Source: Clostridiales bacterium
GTDB lineage: Bacteria > Bacillota > Clostridia > Oscillospirales > Oscillospiraceae
Direction of reading: 5' to 3'
Assembly (NCBI GenBank): GCA_021202515.1
Contig: JAJQCW010000081.1
Span: forward strand, 1 to 64,000
DNA: 64,000 nucleotides
The translations under genes were made by a program, and so were the position numbers. The notes beneath the pieces were generated by a model. It worked only from the letters and a program-made list of their open reading frames with translations. It was not told where the DNA came from and made no database searches. Below, in pieces: positions 1 to 10,220 of the stretch (position 1 is its first letter; each line of letters starts with the position of its first letter).

Positions 1-147
1 GATTCATCACTATGGATATTCTTTTTACTATTGCAGTTTCATTTTACAATGCGCCTTTTTAAAAAGTTTGTCCTGTACCGTAACCTGGATTAACCCCCAT
101 TTCCTGTCAGCTTTTCACCACACAACGTACCCCCGCAAAACGGGTTT

Positions 148-897
148 ATGAGGAGAATGGCAATGGCCGGTTTGTTTTCAAAACTGTTTCACCGGGGGCC
201 GGAGGGCCACCCCTACTGCGCGGCGGTGGTCCCGGCGGCGGGAAACGCCAGCCGGATGCAGGGCATCGACAAGATTTTGACCGACCTGGGCGGGATGCCC
301 GTCCTGGCCCGGACGCTGCTGGCGCTGCAAGAGTGCCCGCTCATCGACGAGATTGTTGTCGTCACGCGGGAGGATTTAATTGTTCCCATCAGCGACCTGT
401 GCGCCCAGTACGCCATCGACAAGGTGACGAAGGTGGTCAGGGGCGGGCGCGACCGGGCGGAATCGGTGAGCCTGGGTCTGCGGGAGATCTCCCGCCAGGC
501 GGAGCTGGCCGCCATCCACGACGGGGCCAGGCCTTTCGTCTCTCAGGAGATTTTGCGGGAGGTGCTGGAGACCGCCGCCAAGACCGGGGCCGCCGCCCCC
601 GCCGTCCCGGTGAAGGACACCATCAAGCAGGCCGCGGACGGCAAGGTACAGCGGACGCTGGACCGCAGCACCCTCTTTGCCGTGCAGACCCCCCAGGTGT
701 TCCAGGCGGGGTTCATCGCCGGGGCGCTTCAGCGCTGTCGGGAGCAGGGCATCCCCCTGACCGACGACTGTTCGGCGGCGGAGGCCCTGGGTATGACCGT
801 TACATTGACAACAGGCTCCTATGAGAACCTGAAAATCACCACGCCAATCGACTTGGCGATGGGGGAGGCGATTTTGCAATGTCAGGCACAGGTTTGA
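148..897 (+). CDS. ispD: 2-C-methyl-D-erythritol 4-phosphate cytidylyltransferase
   Basis: ORF with [15 protein letters not shown] nucleotidyltransferase motif and IHDGARPFV; followed by ispF. True start may be the internal ATG near 160. Confidence 0.95.
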   Translation: MRRMAMAGLFSKLFHRGPEGHPYCAAVVPAAGNASRMQGIDKILTDLGGMPVLARTLLALQECPLIDEIVVVTREDLIVPISDLCAQYAIDKVTKVVRGGRDRAESVSLGLREISRQAELAAIHDGARPFVSQEILREVLETAAKTGAAAPAVPVKDTIKQAADGKVQRTLDRSTLFAVQTPQVFQAGFIAGALQRCREQGIPLTDDCSAAEALGMTVTLTTGSYENLKITTPIDLAMGEAILQCQAQV

Positions 898-1367
898 GAA
901 TCGGACAGGGCTACGACGTACACCGTCTGGTGTCCGGGCGAAAGCTGATTTTGGGCGGTGTGGACATCCCTTGGGTGATGGGGCTGCTGGGCCACTCCGA
1001 CGCGGACGTGCTGACCCACGCCGTCATGGACGCGCTGCTGGGCGCAGCCGGGCTGGGGGACATCGGCAAGGCTTTCCCCGACAGCGACCCCGCCCTGGAG
1101 GGCATCGACAGCCTGCTGCTGCTGGACCGCACCATGGAACAGCTCCGGGCGGCGGGCTACGAGCCGGTGAACGTGGACGCCACCGTCATTGCCCAAAAAC
1201 CCAAGCTGGCCCCCTATATCTCCCAGATGCGGGAAAATCTGGCAGCTCACATGGGCATCCCGGCGGACCGGGTCAACGTCAAGGCCACCACCGAGGAAAA
1301 GCTGGGCTTCACCGGAGACTCCTCCGGCATGGCGGCTCAGGCCGTGGCGCTGATTGAGAAAATTTAA
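879..1367 (+). CDS. ispF: 2-C-methyl-D-erythritol 2,4-cyclodiphosphate synthase
   Basis: [12 protein letters not shown]...[28 protein letters not shown] signature; overlaps the ispD 3' end by 19 nt. Confidence 0.97.
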   Translation: MSGTGLRIGQGYDVHRLVSGRKLILGGVDIPWVMGLLGHSDADVLTHAVMDALLGAAGLGDIGKAFPDSDPALEGIDSLLLLDRTMEQLRAAGYEPVNVDATVIAQKPKLAPYISQMRENLAAHMGIPADRVNVKATTEEKLGFTGDSSGMAAQAVALIEKI

Positions 1368-1372
1368 CGCAA

Positions 1373-1412
1373 CAAGGCTCCGAGGGCGACCCCCCCGGAG
1401 CCTTGTGTTTTA
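1373..1412 (+). terminator. Rho-independent terminator after ispF
   Basis: CAAGGCTCCG ... CGGAGCCTTG inverted repeat followed by TGTTTTATT. Confidence 0.75.
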
Positions 1413-1463
1413 TTCAGAAACCACGGGTGAAAAGAACCGGGTGTAGAAGGAAGTTGTAAAAGC

Positions 1464-1637
1464 CCTCCGCAGGAGTTTTGCCGCTTGCGGCAAAATAAAA
1501 TGAAATCTGTGCTTTTAGCCGGGCGTGTACCGGCAAAAGCACACAGGGAGGCCCCAAACGTGCGCGCTTTGCGCGTGCGCTGCCGGGGCCGCATGTTCGA
1601 CCAAAATCCGTGATTTTGGTCGAGAGCCGTAAGGCTC
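1464..1637. other. Cluster of consecutive stem-loops (possible structured RNA or repeat)
   Basis: TTTTGCCGC-TT-GCGGCAAAA; CTGTGCTTTTAGCCGG...CCGGCAAAAGCAC; GGCCCC...GGGGCC; CGACCAAAATC-CGT-GATTTTGGTCG; GAGCC-GTAA-GGCTC. Confidence 0.55.
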
Positions 1638-1697
1638 ACCACCCTCCTTTCGACAGCACACAACAAATCCACCTGCGCATATAGTGGGGTAAGGGCT

Positions 1698-1970
1698 TTG
1701 AAAGGAGATGGTGTTTTGATTTATTATCTGATCGTCTGTAAGAGCCTGACCTACGCCCAGCGGACGGAGGCGGCGCTGGAGCGCTCCGGCATCGGGGCGC
1801 ACATCCTGCGCTCCCCCCAGCAGCTCTCCGACTCCGGGTGCAGCCACTGCGTCAAAATCGCCCAGCGGAGCCTGACCACGGCGCTGACCGTCCTCAAGCG
1901 GGCGGGGCTGACCCCCACGCGGGTGTTCATCACCGAGAGCGACGGCAGCTACCGGGAGGTGGCCCTGTGA
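1698..1970 (+). CDS. DUF3343 domain protein (putative Se/S carrier-like)
   Basis: Small protein IYYLIVCKSLTYAQRTEAALERSGI...SDSGCSHCVKI..., DUF3343-like; overlaps the downstream aminotransferase class V gene. Confidence 0.75.
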   Translation: MKGDGVLIYYLIVCKSLTYAQRTEAALERSGIGAHILRSPQQLSDSGCSHCVKIAQRSLTTALTVLKRAGLTPTRVFITESDGSYREVAL

Positions 1971-3094
1971 TTTTTCTGGACAGCGCCGCCACTACCCTGC
2001 AAAAGCCCCCGGCGGTGTCCAGAGCGGTGGCCCGGGCCATAGGGACGCTGGCCAGCCCCGGACGGGGCGGCTACCCTGCCGCGGCGCAGGCGGCGGAGAC
2101 CGTGTTTCGCTGCCGGGAGACGGCGGCCCGGCTCTTTGGCGCGGCGGGGCCGGACCAGGTGGTGTTGACCACCAGCGCCACCCACGGCCTGAACATCGCC
2201 ATCCGTTCTCTGGCTCAGGGCGGCGGGCGGGCGGTGATCTCCGGCTACGAGCACAACGCCGTCACCCGCACCCTGGCCAGTCTGCCGGAGGTGCAGGTAG
2301 ACGTGGCGCGGGGCCGCCTGTTCTACCCGGAGGAGCTGACAGAGGAGTTTGCGCGGCTGCTGCCGGGGGCGGACTTCGCGGTGTGCTGCCATGTGTCCAA
2401 CGTGTTCGGCTACATCCTCCCCCTGGAGGAGGTCGCCGGTCTGTGCAAACAATACGGCGTGCCGCTGGTGGTGGATGCGGCCCAGTCCGCCGGGACGGTG
2501 CCGCTGAACATGGAGGCGCTGGGGGCGGCGTACCTCGCCATGCCCGGCCACAAGGGGCTTTATGGCCCCCAGGGGACGGGGCTGCTGCTCTGCGCTCCAG
2601 GGATGGAGCCGCTGCCCCTTCTCACCGGCGGGACGGGCAGCAATTCCAAGCTCCAGGAAATGCCGAACTTCCTGCCCGACCGGTTGGAGGCCGGCACCCA
2701 CAACGTCCCCGGCGCGGCGGGGCTGACCGCCGGGATGGCGTTCGTTCAGTCGGTGGGCGTGGAGCGCATCGGGGCGCGGGAACAGGCCCTGCGGCGGCAG
2801 CTCGTCCGGGCGCTGCGGGACGTGCCCGACCTCTACCCCATCGAGTCCCCCCGCCCGGCGCTGCAAAGCGGGGTGGTGTCTCTGGTCTCCAAGGCCCACG
2901 ACGTGGAGGCGCTGGGGAACGCCCTGGGCAGCAGGGGTATCTGCGTCCGGGCGGGCTACCACTGCGCGCCCCTGGCCCACGAGAGCGGCGGCACCCTGGC
3001 CACCGGGACGGTGCGGGTCAGCTTCTCCGCCTTCAACCGGGAATGGGAGGTGCACCGCCTGGCGGAGGCGCTGGCAGACGTGACCGGCCATTAA
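1967..3094 (+). CDS. Aminotransferase class V / cysteine desulfurase-like PLP enzyme
   Basis: MIFLDSAATTLQKPPAV...VVDAAQSAGT...MPGHKGLYGPQGTG; GTG start at 1967 overlapping the DUF3343 stop (GTGA). ORF listed as 1838..3094. Confidence 0.88.
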   Translation: MIFLDSAATTLQKPPAVSRAVARAIGTLASPGRGGYPAAAQAAETVFRCRETAARLFGAAGPDQVVLTTSATHGLNIAIRSLAQGGGRAVISGYEHNAVTRTLASLPEVQVDVARGRLFYPEELTEEFARLLPGADFAVCCHVSNVFGYILPLEEVAGLCKQYGVPLVVDAAQSAGTVPLNMEALGAAYLAMPGHKGLYGPQGTGLLLCAPGMEPLPLLTGGTGSNSKLQEMPNFLPDRLEAGTHNVPGAAGLTAGMAFVQSVGVERIGAREQALRRQLVRALRDVPDLYPIESPRPALQSGVVSLVSKAHDVEALGNALGSRGICVRAGYHCAPLAHESGGTLATGTVRVSFSAFNREWEVHRLAEALADVTGH

Positions 3095-3129
3095 ATGTGT
3101 GCGGTCACAGAAAATTCAAGGATATTCTC

Positions 3130-3158
3130 TTGCCATTTGCCGGTGATTCGTCTATACT
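3130..3158 (+). promoter_or_regulatory. Sigma-A-like promoter for cdaA
   Basis: TTGCCA, 17-bp spacer, TATACT. Confidence 0.55.
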
Positions 3159-3258
3159 GATTCTGTATAGACACAAGTTCGCTGCCTGCGCCCCGCCAGA
3201 GGCAGGGCGCAGGGCAGAGCTAAATCGCGGAACATTGAGAAACAGGGATGGTGAACCT

Positions 3259-4182
3259 ATGACAGCGATCCTCAGCGTGGCCCAGCAGTGCCTGGGCTAC
3301 ATCAAGACCATCCAAATCACAGACCTGATCGACATCGGTATCCTGGCCTATGTCATCTACCGCGTGCTGCTGCTGGCCCGCAACTCCAACACCGGGCAGG
3401 TGCTGAGAGGCATCGCCACTTTGGTGGGCATCATGTGGGTGTCCAGCCTGCTGAACCTCCATGTAATCAGTTTTCTTTTGAGCAACGCACTGGAGCTGGG
3501 CTTTTTGGCGCTGATCGTGGTGTTTCAGCCGGAAATTCGCCACTTTTTGGAGCAGATGGGCACAAGGGGCTTTTCCAGCATGTTCGGCCGGAGCGACACG
3601 CGGCTGGACCACGCCGACGAGACCGAGGCGGCCATCAACGAGCTGGTGGACGCCTATACTGCCATGTCCAAAAACAAAATCGGCGCACTGACCGTCTTTG
3701 AGCGGGACAGCATCCTGGACGACTGCATCAAGAGCGGCACCGCCCTGGACGCGAAGGTCGATTCCGAGCTGCTGAAAAATATCTTCTGGCCCAAGGCCCC
3801 CCTCCACGACGGGGCGGTCATCATCCGCAGCGGGCGCATCGTGGGGGGCGGCTGCGTGCTGCCCCTGTCCAGCAACACCAACATCAGCCGGGAGCTGGGC
3901 ACCCGCCACCGGGCGGGCATCGGCGTCACCGAGCACACCGACGCGGTGGTGGCCATCGTCTCCGAGGAGACAGGCTCCATCTCCGTGGCCGTGGGCGGTT
4001 CCCTCAAGCGCCACCTGGCTCCGGAGACCCTGCGGCGGCTGCTGCGCAACGAGCTGCTGCCCCAGGCGCTGGAGGACGAGGAAACTTCCCTCAACTGGAA
4101 GAGCCTGCTCCGCAGCCTGAACTCCCTGCGCCTGACCGATCTGGTGCGGCATAGGAAGGAGGATTCCGACCATGCTGAATAA
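3259..4182 (+). CDS. cdaA: Diadenylate cyclase CdaA
   Basis: MTAILSVAQQ...TM segments then DAC domain (LHDGAVII, RHRAGIGVTE); internal ATG of ORF 2383..4182. Confidence 0.95.
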   Translation: MTAILSVAQQCLGYIKTIQITDLIDIGILAYVIYRVLLLARNSNTGQVLRGIATLVGIMWVSSLLNLHVISFLLSNALELGFLALIVVFQPEIRHFLEQMGTRGFSSMFGRSDTRLDHADETEAAINELVDAYTAMSKNKIGALTVFERDSILDDCIKSGTALDAKVDSELLKNIFWPKAPLHDGAVIIRSGRIVGGGCVLPLSSNTNISRELGTRHRAGIGVTEHTDAVVAIVSEETGSISVAVGGSLKRHLAPETLRRLLRNELLPQALEDEETSLNWKSLLRSLNSLRLTDLVRHRKEDSDHAE

Positions 4183-5416
4183 ACTCCGGCACATCAACCT
4201 TCCCTATGTCCTGCTGGCCATCGTCTGTGCCATCCTCTGCTGGCTCTATGTGGACGTGACGGTGGAACCCGACACCAGGGTCACCATCCGCAACATCCCC
4301 GTCACCTTCGTGGGGGAGGAGGCTCTACAGGAAGAGGGGCTGATGATCACCGACGGCGGCGACGCCACCGTCTCCCTGACGCTGGTGGGCACCCGTGCGG
4401 TGGTCTCCCAGCTCAAGCGTACCAACATCACCATCACAGTAGATTTGACCACCCAGGTCACCGAAGCGGGGACCCAGTCCCTGAACTACACCGTATCCTA
4501 TCCCAACACCATCAATCTGTCCAGCGTGAAGATCCGCTCCCGCAGCGTCTCCTCTGTTGAGGTGACGGTGGTGCAGATGGGCAACAAGACCGTCAGCGTG
4601 GCGGGCAGCTTCACCGGCTCGGTGGCGGAGGGTTATTTGTACGACACCAACGACTTCTCCTTCGACGTGACGGAGATCACCGTCACCGGAGAGGAATCCC
4701 AGGTGGAGCAGGTGGACCACGCGGTGGCCACCCTGACCGAACAGAACCTCTCCGAGACCTGGACCGGCACTCTGGCCCTGACCCTGGTGGACGCCGACGG
4801 CAACGAGGTGGACCAGACGGGGCTGACCCTGAGCCAGAGCGAGGTGGAGGCCACCTTCCCGGTGTCGCTGGTGAAGGAGATCTCGCTGGCCGTGACCATC
4901 GTGGAGGGCGGCGGCGCCACCGAGGACGACGTGACCTGCACCATCTCCCCGGAGACGCTGAAGGTCTCCGGCACCCAGGAGGCGCTGGACGGACTGGACG
5001 CCTTTAGCGTGGGCACCATCGACCTGTCCCAGGTGGTCACGTCGGAGCGGCAGAGCTTCTCCATCGACCTGCCGGACGGCATCACCAACGTCAGCGGTAC
5101 CACCGTGGCAACGGTGACGCTGACCATCGACAGCAGCCTGACCACCACCAAGGTGACCACCACCAACATCCAACTGGTCAATCAGGCCAGTGATGTCACC
5201 GCCACGCTGGTGACCGAGAGCCTGGACGTGCGCATCCGGGGCGACAAGGAGACCATGTCGCTGCTTGTGGAGGATGATGTGACCGTGGAGGTGGACATGA
5301 GCGACGTCTCCTCCGAGGTGACGGGCACCGTCACTCTCCCCGCCACGGTGAAGGTGACAGGGATGTCCGACGTGGGCGCGGTAGGCGACTACGAAGTGAC
5401 GGTGGAGCTGGGATAA
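4172..5416 (+). CDS. cdaR: YbbR domain protein CdaR
   Basis: N-terminal TM plus YbbR-like repeats; directly after and overlapping cdaA. Confidence 0.88.
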   Translation: MLNKLRHINLPYVLLAIVCAILCWLYVDVTVEPDTRVTIRNIPVTFVGEEALQEEGLMITDGGDATVSLTLVGTRAVVSQLKRTNITITVDLTTQVTEAGTQSLNYTVSYPNTINLSSVKIRSRSVSSVEVTVVQMGNKTVSVAGSFTGSVAEGYLYDTNDFSFDVTEITVTGEESQVEQVDHAVATLTEQNLSETWTGTLALTLVDADGNEVDQTGLTLSQSEVEATFPVSLVKEISLAVTIVEGGGATEDDVTCTISPETLKVSGTQEALDGLDAFSVGTIDLSQVVTSERQSFSIDLPDGITNVSGTTVATVTLTIDSSLTTTKVTTTNIQLVNQASDVTATLVTESLDVRIRGDKETMSLLVEDDVTVEVDMSDVSSEVTGTVTLPATVKVTGMSDVGAVGDYEVTVELG

Positions 5417-6300
5417 TGTTCGGTTACGTGCTGCCCCTCCGGGAAGAATTAAAGGTAAAGGACTGGGAGCGCTACCGGGCGGTCTACTGCGGCCTGTGCC
5501 ACACCATGGGCAGGCAGTGCGGCCAGTTGTCCCGGCTGCTGCTGAGCTACGACTTCACGTTTCTGGCCCTGCTGCTGGGTGCGGGCGGCGACCAACACAA
5601 GTGCCGCTGCCCAGTGGCCCCCTGCCGGGGGCGAAGCTGCTGCGCCAACAGCGCCGCGCTGGAGCTGGCGGCAGACGAGTGCATGATTTTGACCTGGTGG
5701 AAGCTTCAGGACCAAGTGCAGGACGAGCCTTTTTTCAAGGGACTGGGCGCAAGGCTGCTGTCCCGGCTGTTCCGGCGGGCCTATCGCCGCGCCCAGCGCC
5801 GCAGGCCGGACTTCGACCGGCTGGCTGACCGCCAACTGGAACACCTGCACCGGCTGGAGGCGGAGCGCTGCCCCTCTCTGGACCGTCCGGCGGACGCCTT
5901 CGCCAAAATTTTGGCGGGAGCAGTCCCGCCCACCGGCGATACGGGCCGGGACCGGGCCACTGAGCAGCTTCTCTACCACGTGGGGCGGTGGATCTACCTG
6001 ACCGACGCCTGGGACGATCTGGAGGAAGATCTGGCTCAGGGCAGCTACAACCCCATCCTGTTTCGCTACAGGCTGGACAAGACCCCGGACCCGGACGGGC
6101 CGGAGGGACAGCAGATGCGTGTGACGCTGACCCACTCCGTCAACCTGGCCCTGTCCGCCCTCCCCCTGCTGGAGGAGACGGAAAACACACCCATTTTGGA
6201 AAATATTTTATGGGGCGGACTGCCCCTGGTACAGCGGCTTGTCCTCAGCGGCAAGTGGAAAAATCAAAAGAAAATCTTACGGGAGAGACAAAAGAGATGA
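5416..6300 (+). CDS. DUF5685 family protein
   Basis: [32 protein letters not shown]..., Cys-rich N-terminus; overlaps neighbours by 1-4 nt. Confidence 0.8.
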   Translation: MFGYVLPLREELKVKDWERYRAVYCGLCHTMGRQCGQLSRLLLSYDFTFLALLLGAGGDQHKCRCPVAPCRGRSCCANSAALELAADECMILTWWKLQDQVQDEPFFKGLGARLLSRLFRRAYRRAQRRRPDFDRLADRQLEHLHRLEAERCPSLDRPADAFAKILAGAVPPTGDTGRDRATEQLLYHVGRWIYLTDAWDDLEEDLAQGSYNPILFRYRLDKTPDPDGPEGQQMRVTLTHSVNLALSALPLLEETENTPILENILWGGLPLVQRLVLSGKWKNQKKILRERQKR

Positions 6301-6926
6301 ACGATCCTTACAGCGTGTTAGGTGTGAAACCCACCGCCACCGACAGCGAAGTCAAGCAGGCGTACCGCCAGTTGGCCCGAAAGTACCACCCGGACAACTA
6401 CCAGAACAACCCCCTGGCAGACCTGGCCGAGGAAAAGATGAAGGAGATCAACGAGGCTTACGACCAGATCACCAAAATGCGGGCCGGGACCTACCAGCAG
6501 AGCAATAGCGGCGGCGGTCAGAGCTACCAACAGAGCTATCAGCAGGGGTATCAACAGAGCTACCAGCAGGGGTATCAGCAGAATTACGGCTACAGTGGCG
6601 GCGGCCTCTACAACGACGTGCGCACCGCCATCAACGCCAACGACCTGGACCGGGCTGCCCAGATGCTGAACCAGAAGCCCCAGACCGCCGAGTGGTACTT
6701 CTGTCAGGGCAGCATCGCCTACCGGCGGGGCTGGCTGGACGAGGCCCGCGCCGACTACCAGCAGGCGGTGTCGATGGACCCCAACAACGGCGAATACCGG
6801 CAGGCGCTGAACATGATGCAGAACGCAGGACCCATGTACCGCAACACCGGCGCGGGCATGGGTATGGACATGATGGACTGCTGCACCGCCCTGATGTGCC
6901 TGAACTGCCTGTGCGGGGGGCGCTGA
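6297..6926 (+). CDS. J-domain (DnaJ-like) protein with Q/Y-rich linker
   Basis: [35 protein letters not shown] domain; ATGA overlap with the preceding stop; QSYQQ/QGYQQ repeats; TPR-like C-terminus. Confidence 0.9.
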   Translation: MNDPYSVLGVKPTATDSEVKQAYRQLARKYHPDNYQNNPLADLAEEKMKEINEAYDQITKMRAGTYQQSNSGGGQSYQQSYQQGYQQSYQQGYQQNYGYSGGGLYNDVRTAINANDLDRAAQMLNQKPQTAEWYFCQGSIAYRRGWLDEARADYQQAVSMDPNNGEYRQALNMMQNAGPMYRNTGAGMGMDMMDCCTALMCLNCLCGGR

Positions 6927-6927
6927 G

Positions 6928-7464
6928 ATGGAAGAACGTCGCCGCCGACTGCGGCAGGTGGCGCTGTGCGCCATGCTCAGCGCCGTCACCCTGACGCTGC
7001 TGCTCATCGCCAGTTTTCTCCCCTCCGGTCGGATGGGCCTTTCCGCCGTCAGCGGCCTGGCCGTCGCCGTGGCGGTGTGCGCCGTGGGCTACGGCGGCGG
7101 ACTGAGCTGCTATGTGGTCAGCGGCGTGCTGGGGCTGCTGCTGCTCCCCAGCAAAGAGGTGGCGGTCTACTACTGCCTGTGCTTCGGCGTTTACCCGGTG
7201 GTCAAGGCGTGGATCGAGGCCCGGAAAAATCTCGTTCTGGAGTGGGTCATGAAGCTGGCCGTGGGCAACGTGCTGATGCTGGCGGTCTACTGGGTGCTGC
7301 AAAAGCTGCTGCAAATCACCCTGACCTTCCGAGGCGTCGGCTCCTGGGCGCTGCTGGCCGTGGGGAACGTGGTCTTTGTGTGCTACGACATCGCCTTTTC
7401 CCAAATCATGACTTATGTGCAGCAGCGGCTGCTGCCGGTGCTGCGCCGGGCGAAATTCGTTTGA
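6928..7464 (+). CDS. Multi-TM membrane protein, unknown function
   Basis: 178-aa hydrophobic ORF directly following the J-domain gene. Confidence 0.65.
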   Translation: MEERRRRLRQVALCAMLSAVTLTLLLIASFLPSGRMGLSAVSGLAVAVAVCAVGYGGGLSCYVVSGVLGLLLLPSKEVAVYYCLCFGVYPVVKAWIEARKNLVLEWVMKLAVGNVLMLAVYWVLQKLLQITLTFRGVGSWALLAVGNVVFVCYDIAFSQIMTYVQQRLLPVLRRAKFV

Positions 7465-7498
7465 ATCTGCCCCTTCCTTTCATACAGCCATACGTCAG

Positions 7499-7692
7499 AA
7501 ACCCCTCCGCCACCGCCTAAAGGCGGCGGCCCTCCTCCCCTTTGCGACTCGCATGGCCCAAAAGGGCCATAGCTCCGCCGTCAAGCGGCACTTCCGCTGC
7601 GCTCCCTGCCTGCATTTGCGCTAAAGCGGAATTGGCCATTCGGCCCGCGCTTCACAGGGGAGGCAAGAGGGGATAGCGCTTGCTGTTTGGTC
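7499..7692. repeat. Family B repeat (AAACCCCTCCGCCACCGCC...GGGGAGGCAAGAGGGGATAG)
   Basis: Shares ends with copies at 42295, 52936, 55692 and 63893; carries the module CCGTCAAGCGGCACTTCCGC..GCTCCCTG. Confidence 0.8.
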
Positions 7693-7811
7693 TGCACTTT
7701 GCCCAGCACAGTACAAATTTTTTGTTAAACGCTGCCGTTCTCTCTCCCGCCCCTACAGGGAACGGATGAAACTGGTTCCTGTGCAAAATTGATTTCTCCC
7801 CGCGGAATCTC

Positions 7812-7840
7812 TTTACAGTCCGCCGGAATTTTGGTATAAT
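7812..7840 (+). promoter_or_regulatory. Sigma-A-like promoter for yicC
   Basis: TTTACA, 17-bp spacer, TATAAT. Confidence 0.7.
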
Positions 7841-7881
7841 ATATTCTCTGTGAACGTTTGAACGATAGAGGAGTGACCCTT

Positions 7882-8760
7882 TTGCTGAAAAGTATGACCG
7901 GCTACGGCCGGGGAGAGACGCTGGGGAACGGCAGGTCTTACCTGGTGGAGGTGCGCAGCGTCAACAACCGCTATCTGGACTGCACCGTCCGCATCCCTCG
8001 CGTTTACACCTGCGCCGAGGACGGCATCACCCAGCGGGTGAAGCGCACCATCACCCGCGGCAAGGTGGATGTGTTCGTCACCATCGAGACCACCACCGCC
8101 GAGGCCGTCTCCGTCACCCTGAACGAAGCTGTGGCGGCGGGTTACCTGCGGGCGCTGGAGACCATGTCGGACAAATTCGGCCTGAACGATACCGTCTCCA
8201 TTGACCTGCTCTCCCGGTTCCCCGACGTGTTCCGGGTGGAGAAGGTGCCGGAGGACCTGGACGAGCTGACCAAGGAGGTCCACCGGGCGGCGGAGCTGGC
8301 CCTGGCCGACTTCGACGCCATGCGCGCCAAAGAGGGCCAGAAGCTGATGGACGACCTCTCCAGCCGCCTGGACACCCTGGAGCAGTACACCCTCCAGGTG
8401 GAGGCCCGCGGCCCCGAACGGGTGGCCGAGTACCGGGCCAAGCTCACCGCTCGCATCCAAGAGGTGCTGGAGGACCGGCAACTGGACGAGAGCCGCATCC
8501 TCACCGAGGCCGCCGTCTTTGCCGACAAGGTCGCCGTGGACGAGGAGACCGTCCGGCTCCACAGCCACATCGCCCAGTTCCGGGCCATGCTGGAGGGGGG
8601 CAGCCCCATCGGGCGCAAGCTGGACTTCCTGGTGCAGGAGATGAACCGGGAGACCAACACCATCGGTTCCAAGGCCAACGACTTGGAGATGTCCACGCTG
8701 GTGGTGGACATGAAGGCCGAATTGGAGAAAATTCGGGAACAAATTCAGAACGTGGAATAA
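7882..8760 (+). CDS. yicC: YicC/YloC family endoribonuclease
   Basis: [12 protein letters not shown]... and C-terminal [43 protein letters not shown] start at 7882 (ORF listed from 7858). Confidence 0.93.
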   Translation: MLKSMTGYGRGETLGNGRSYLVEVRSVNNRYLDCTVRIPRVYTCAEDGITQRVKRTITRGKVDVFVTIETTTAEAVSVTLNEAVAAGYLRALETMSDKFGLNDTVSIDLLSRFPDVFRVEKVPEDLDELTKEVHRAAELALADFDAMRAKEGQKLMDDLSSRLDTLEQYTLQVEARGPERVAEYRAKLTARIQEVLEDRQLDESRILTEAAVFADKVAVDEETVRLHSHIAQFRAMLEGGSPIGRKLDFLVQEMNRETNTIGSKANDLEMSTLVVDMKAELEKIREQIQNVE

Positions 8761-8831
8761 AATTAGCAATGAGCAATGTGCAGTGTGCAATTATGAGAAA
8801 ACCGACCATTGCAAATTGCACATTGCACATT
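8761..8831. repeat. Family C heptameric repeat (GCAATNW-type) downstream of yicC
   Basis: AATTAGCAATGAGCAATGTGCAGTGTGCAATTATG followed by an inverted CATTGCAAATTGCACATTGCACATT. Confidence 0.8.
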
Positions 8832-8857
8832 CAGCCAAAGCAGATGGGGGAATCTAT

Positions 8858-9127
8858 TTGCAGTTATTGAACATCGGCTTCGGCAGCATGGTCTCCGCCG
8901 AGCGGCTGCTGGCGGTGGTCAGCCCGGACTCCGCCCCCATCAAGCGCATTGTGCAGGAGGGCAAGGAGCGGGGCACCGCCATCGACGCCACCTATGGCCG
9001 CAAGACCAAGGCGGTGCTGATCATGGACTCCGACCACATCGTCCTCTCCGCCCTGACGCCGGAGGTGCTGGCCGCCCGGCTGACCGGAGAGGAACCTGCT
9101 GCCGGGAAGGAAGAGAGAGATGGATAA
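8858..9127 (+). CDS. remA: Extracellular matrix regulator RemA (DUF370)
   Basis: [61 protein letters not shown] start inferred (ORF listed from 8783). Confidence 0.92.
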   Translation: MQLLNIGFGSMVSAERLLAVVSPDSAPIKRIVQEGKERGTAIDATYGRKTKAVLIMDSDHIVLSALTPEVLAARLTGEEPAAGKEERDG

Positions 9128-9749
9128 CACCAAACAGGGACGGGTCATCGTCATCGCCGGTCCCTCCGGGGTGGGCAAGGGCACCGTGATCGAAGATTTG
9201 AAGAAGCTGCGCGGCTTCCAGGTCTCCATTTCCCACACCACCCGTGGGAAACGCCCCAAGGAAACATACGATGTCAGTTACCACTATGTCACCCGGGAGC
9301 AGTTCCGGGCGCTGGTGGACGAAGGGCTGATGCTGGAGACCACCTGCTATCAGGGGAACTACTACGGCACCTCTCGCACCGCCGTGGAGGACGCCTTGGC
9401 TCTGGGACAGGATGTGGTGCTGGACATCGAGGTGGAGGGCGCGAAAAACGTCCGCCGGGCCTTCCCCGACGCCGTCGAGTTTTTCCTGCTGCCGCCCTCC
9501 ATGGAGGTGCTGGAGCAACGGCTCCGGGGCCGCAACAGCGGCGAGGATGAGCCGACGATCCAGGGCCGCCTGGCCCAAGCCCGGGCGGAGATCGCCTGCT
9601 CCTCCCGCTTCGACTACATTGTGGTCAACGACGTGGCGGAGCGAGCGGCGGCGGAGATCGACGCCTGCCTCAAGGCCCACGCCCTTCGCGCCGGGGAGCG
9701 CGCCCCTCTGGTGGAACGCCTGCTGGCCGGGGAAAACATAACTTTGTAA
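9120..9749 (+). CDS. gmk: Guanylate kinase
   Basis: [18 protein letters not shown]-loop and [11 protein letters not shown] motif. Confidence 0.97.
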   Translation: MDNTKQGRVIVIAGPSGVGKGTVIEDLKKLRGFQVSISHTTRGKRPKETYDVSYHYVTREQFRALVDEGLMLETTCYQGNYYGTSRTAVEDALALGQDVVLDIEVEGAKNVRRAFPDAVEFFLLPPSMEVLEQRLRGRNSGEDEPTIQGRLAQARAEIACSSRFDYIVVNDVAERAAAEIDACLKAHALRAGERAPLVERLLAGENITL

Positions 9750-9788
9750 GCAATATCATCTATTATCTGGAAGGATGGTCTGTTCGAT

Positions 9789-9998
9789 ATGATTCTTTAT
9801 CCCATGAATGAGCTGCTGACCAACGTGGAGAGCCGTTACGAACTGGTGAACCTGGTGGCTCACCGGGCGCGGGAGCTTTCCGAGGAGGCGGAGGAGTCCG
9901 AAGAACCCATGGAGGAAAAGCCGGTCACCGTCGCCCTGAACGAAGCCCGCGCCGGCACTCTGGTGCCCTCCAAAAAGGAAAAGGAAAAGGAAGAATAA
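9789..9998 (+). CDS. rpoZ: DNA-directed RNA polymerase omega subunit
   Basis: MNELLTNVESRYELVNLVAHRARELSEEAE; follows gmk. Confidence 0.93.
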   Translation: MILYPMNELLTNVESRYELVNLVAHRARELSEEAEESEEPMEEKPVTVALNEARAGTLVPSKKEKEKEE

Positions 9999-10024
9999 CC
10001 GTTTTCTACACTTTTAACCCGTAG

Positions 10025-10060
10025 GCAAGCGGCGGCGTGCGCCGCCGCTTGTCTTTGTTT
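10025..10060 (+). terminator. Rho-independent terminator after rpoZ
   Basis: CAAGCGGCGGCG-TG-CGCCGCCGCTTG followed by TCTTTGTTTG. Confidence 0.8.
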
Positions 10061-10170
10061 GTCCCTTTTGTCCGGCCATGTGCCCCAAACCCCTCCGCCA
10101 CCTTTAGACTGTGGAGGGGGCGGTGACGCGGCTGGTGTAAAGGAACCACCTGAAAACCAGCAGTTGCCAA

Positions 10171-10203
10171 CTAACAGCTAAAAGCTAAGAGCTAACAGCT
10201 TTT
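10171..10203. repeat. Family D heptameric repeat (TTAGCTN type)
   Basis: CTAACAGCTAAAAGCTAAGAGCTAACAGCTTTT. Confidence 0.75.
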
Positions 10204-10220
10204 ATCATGGAGGGACCCAT

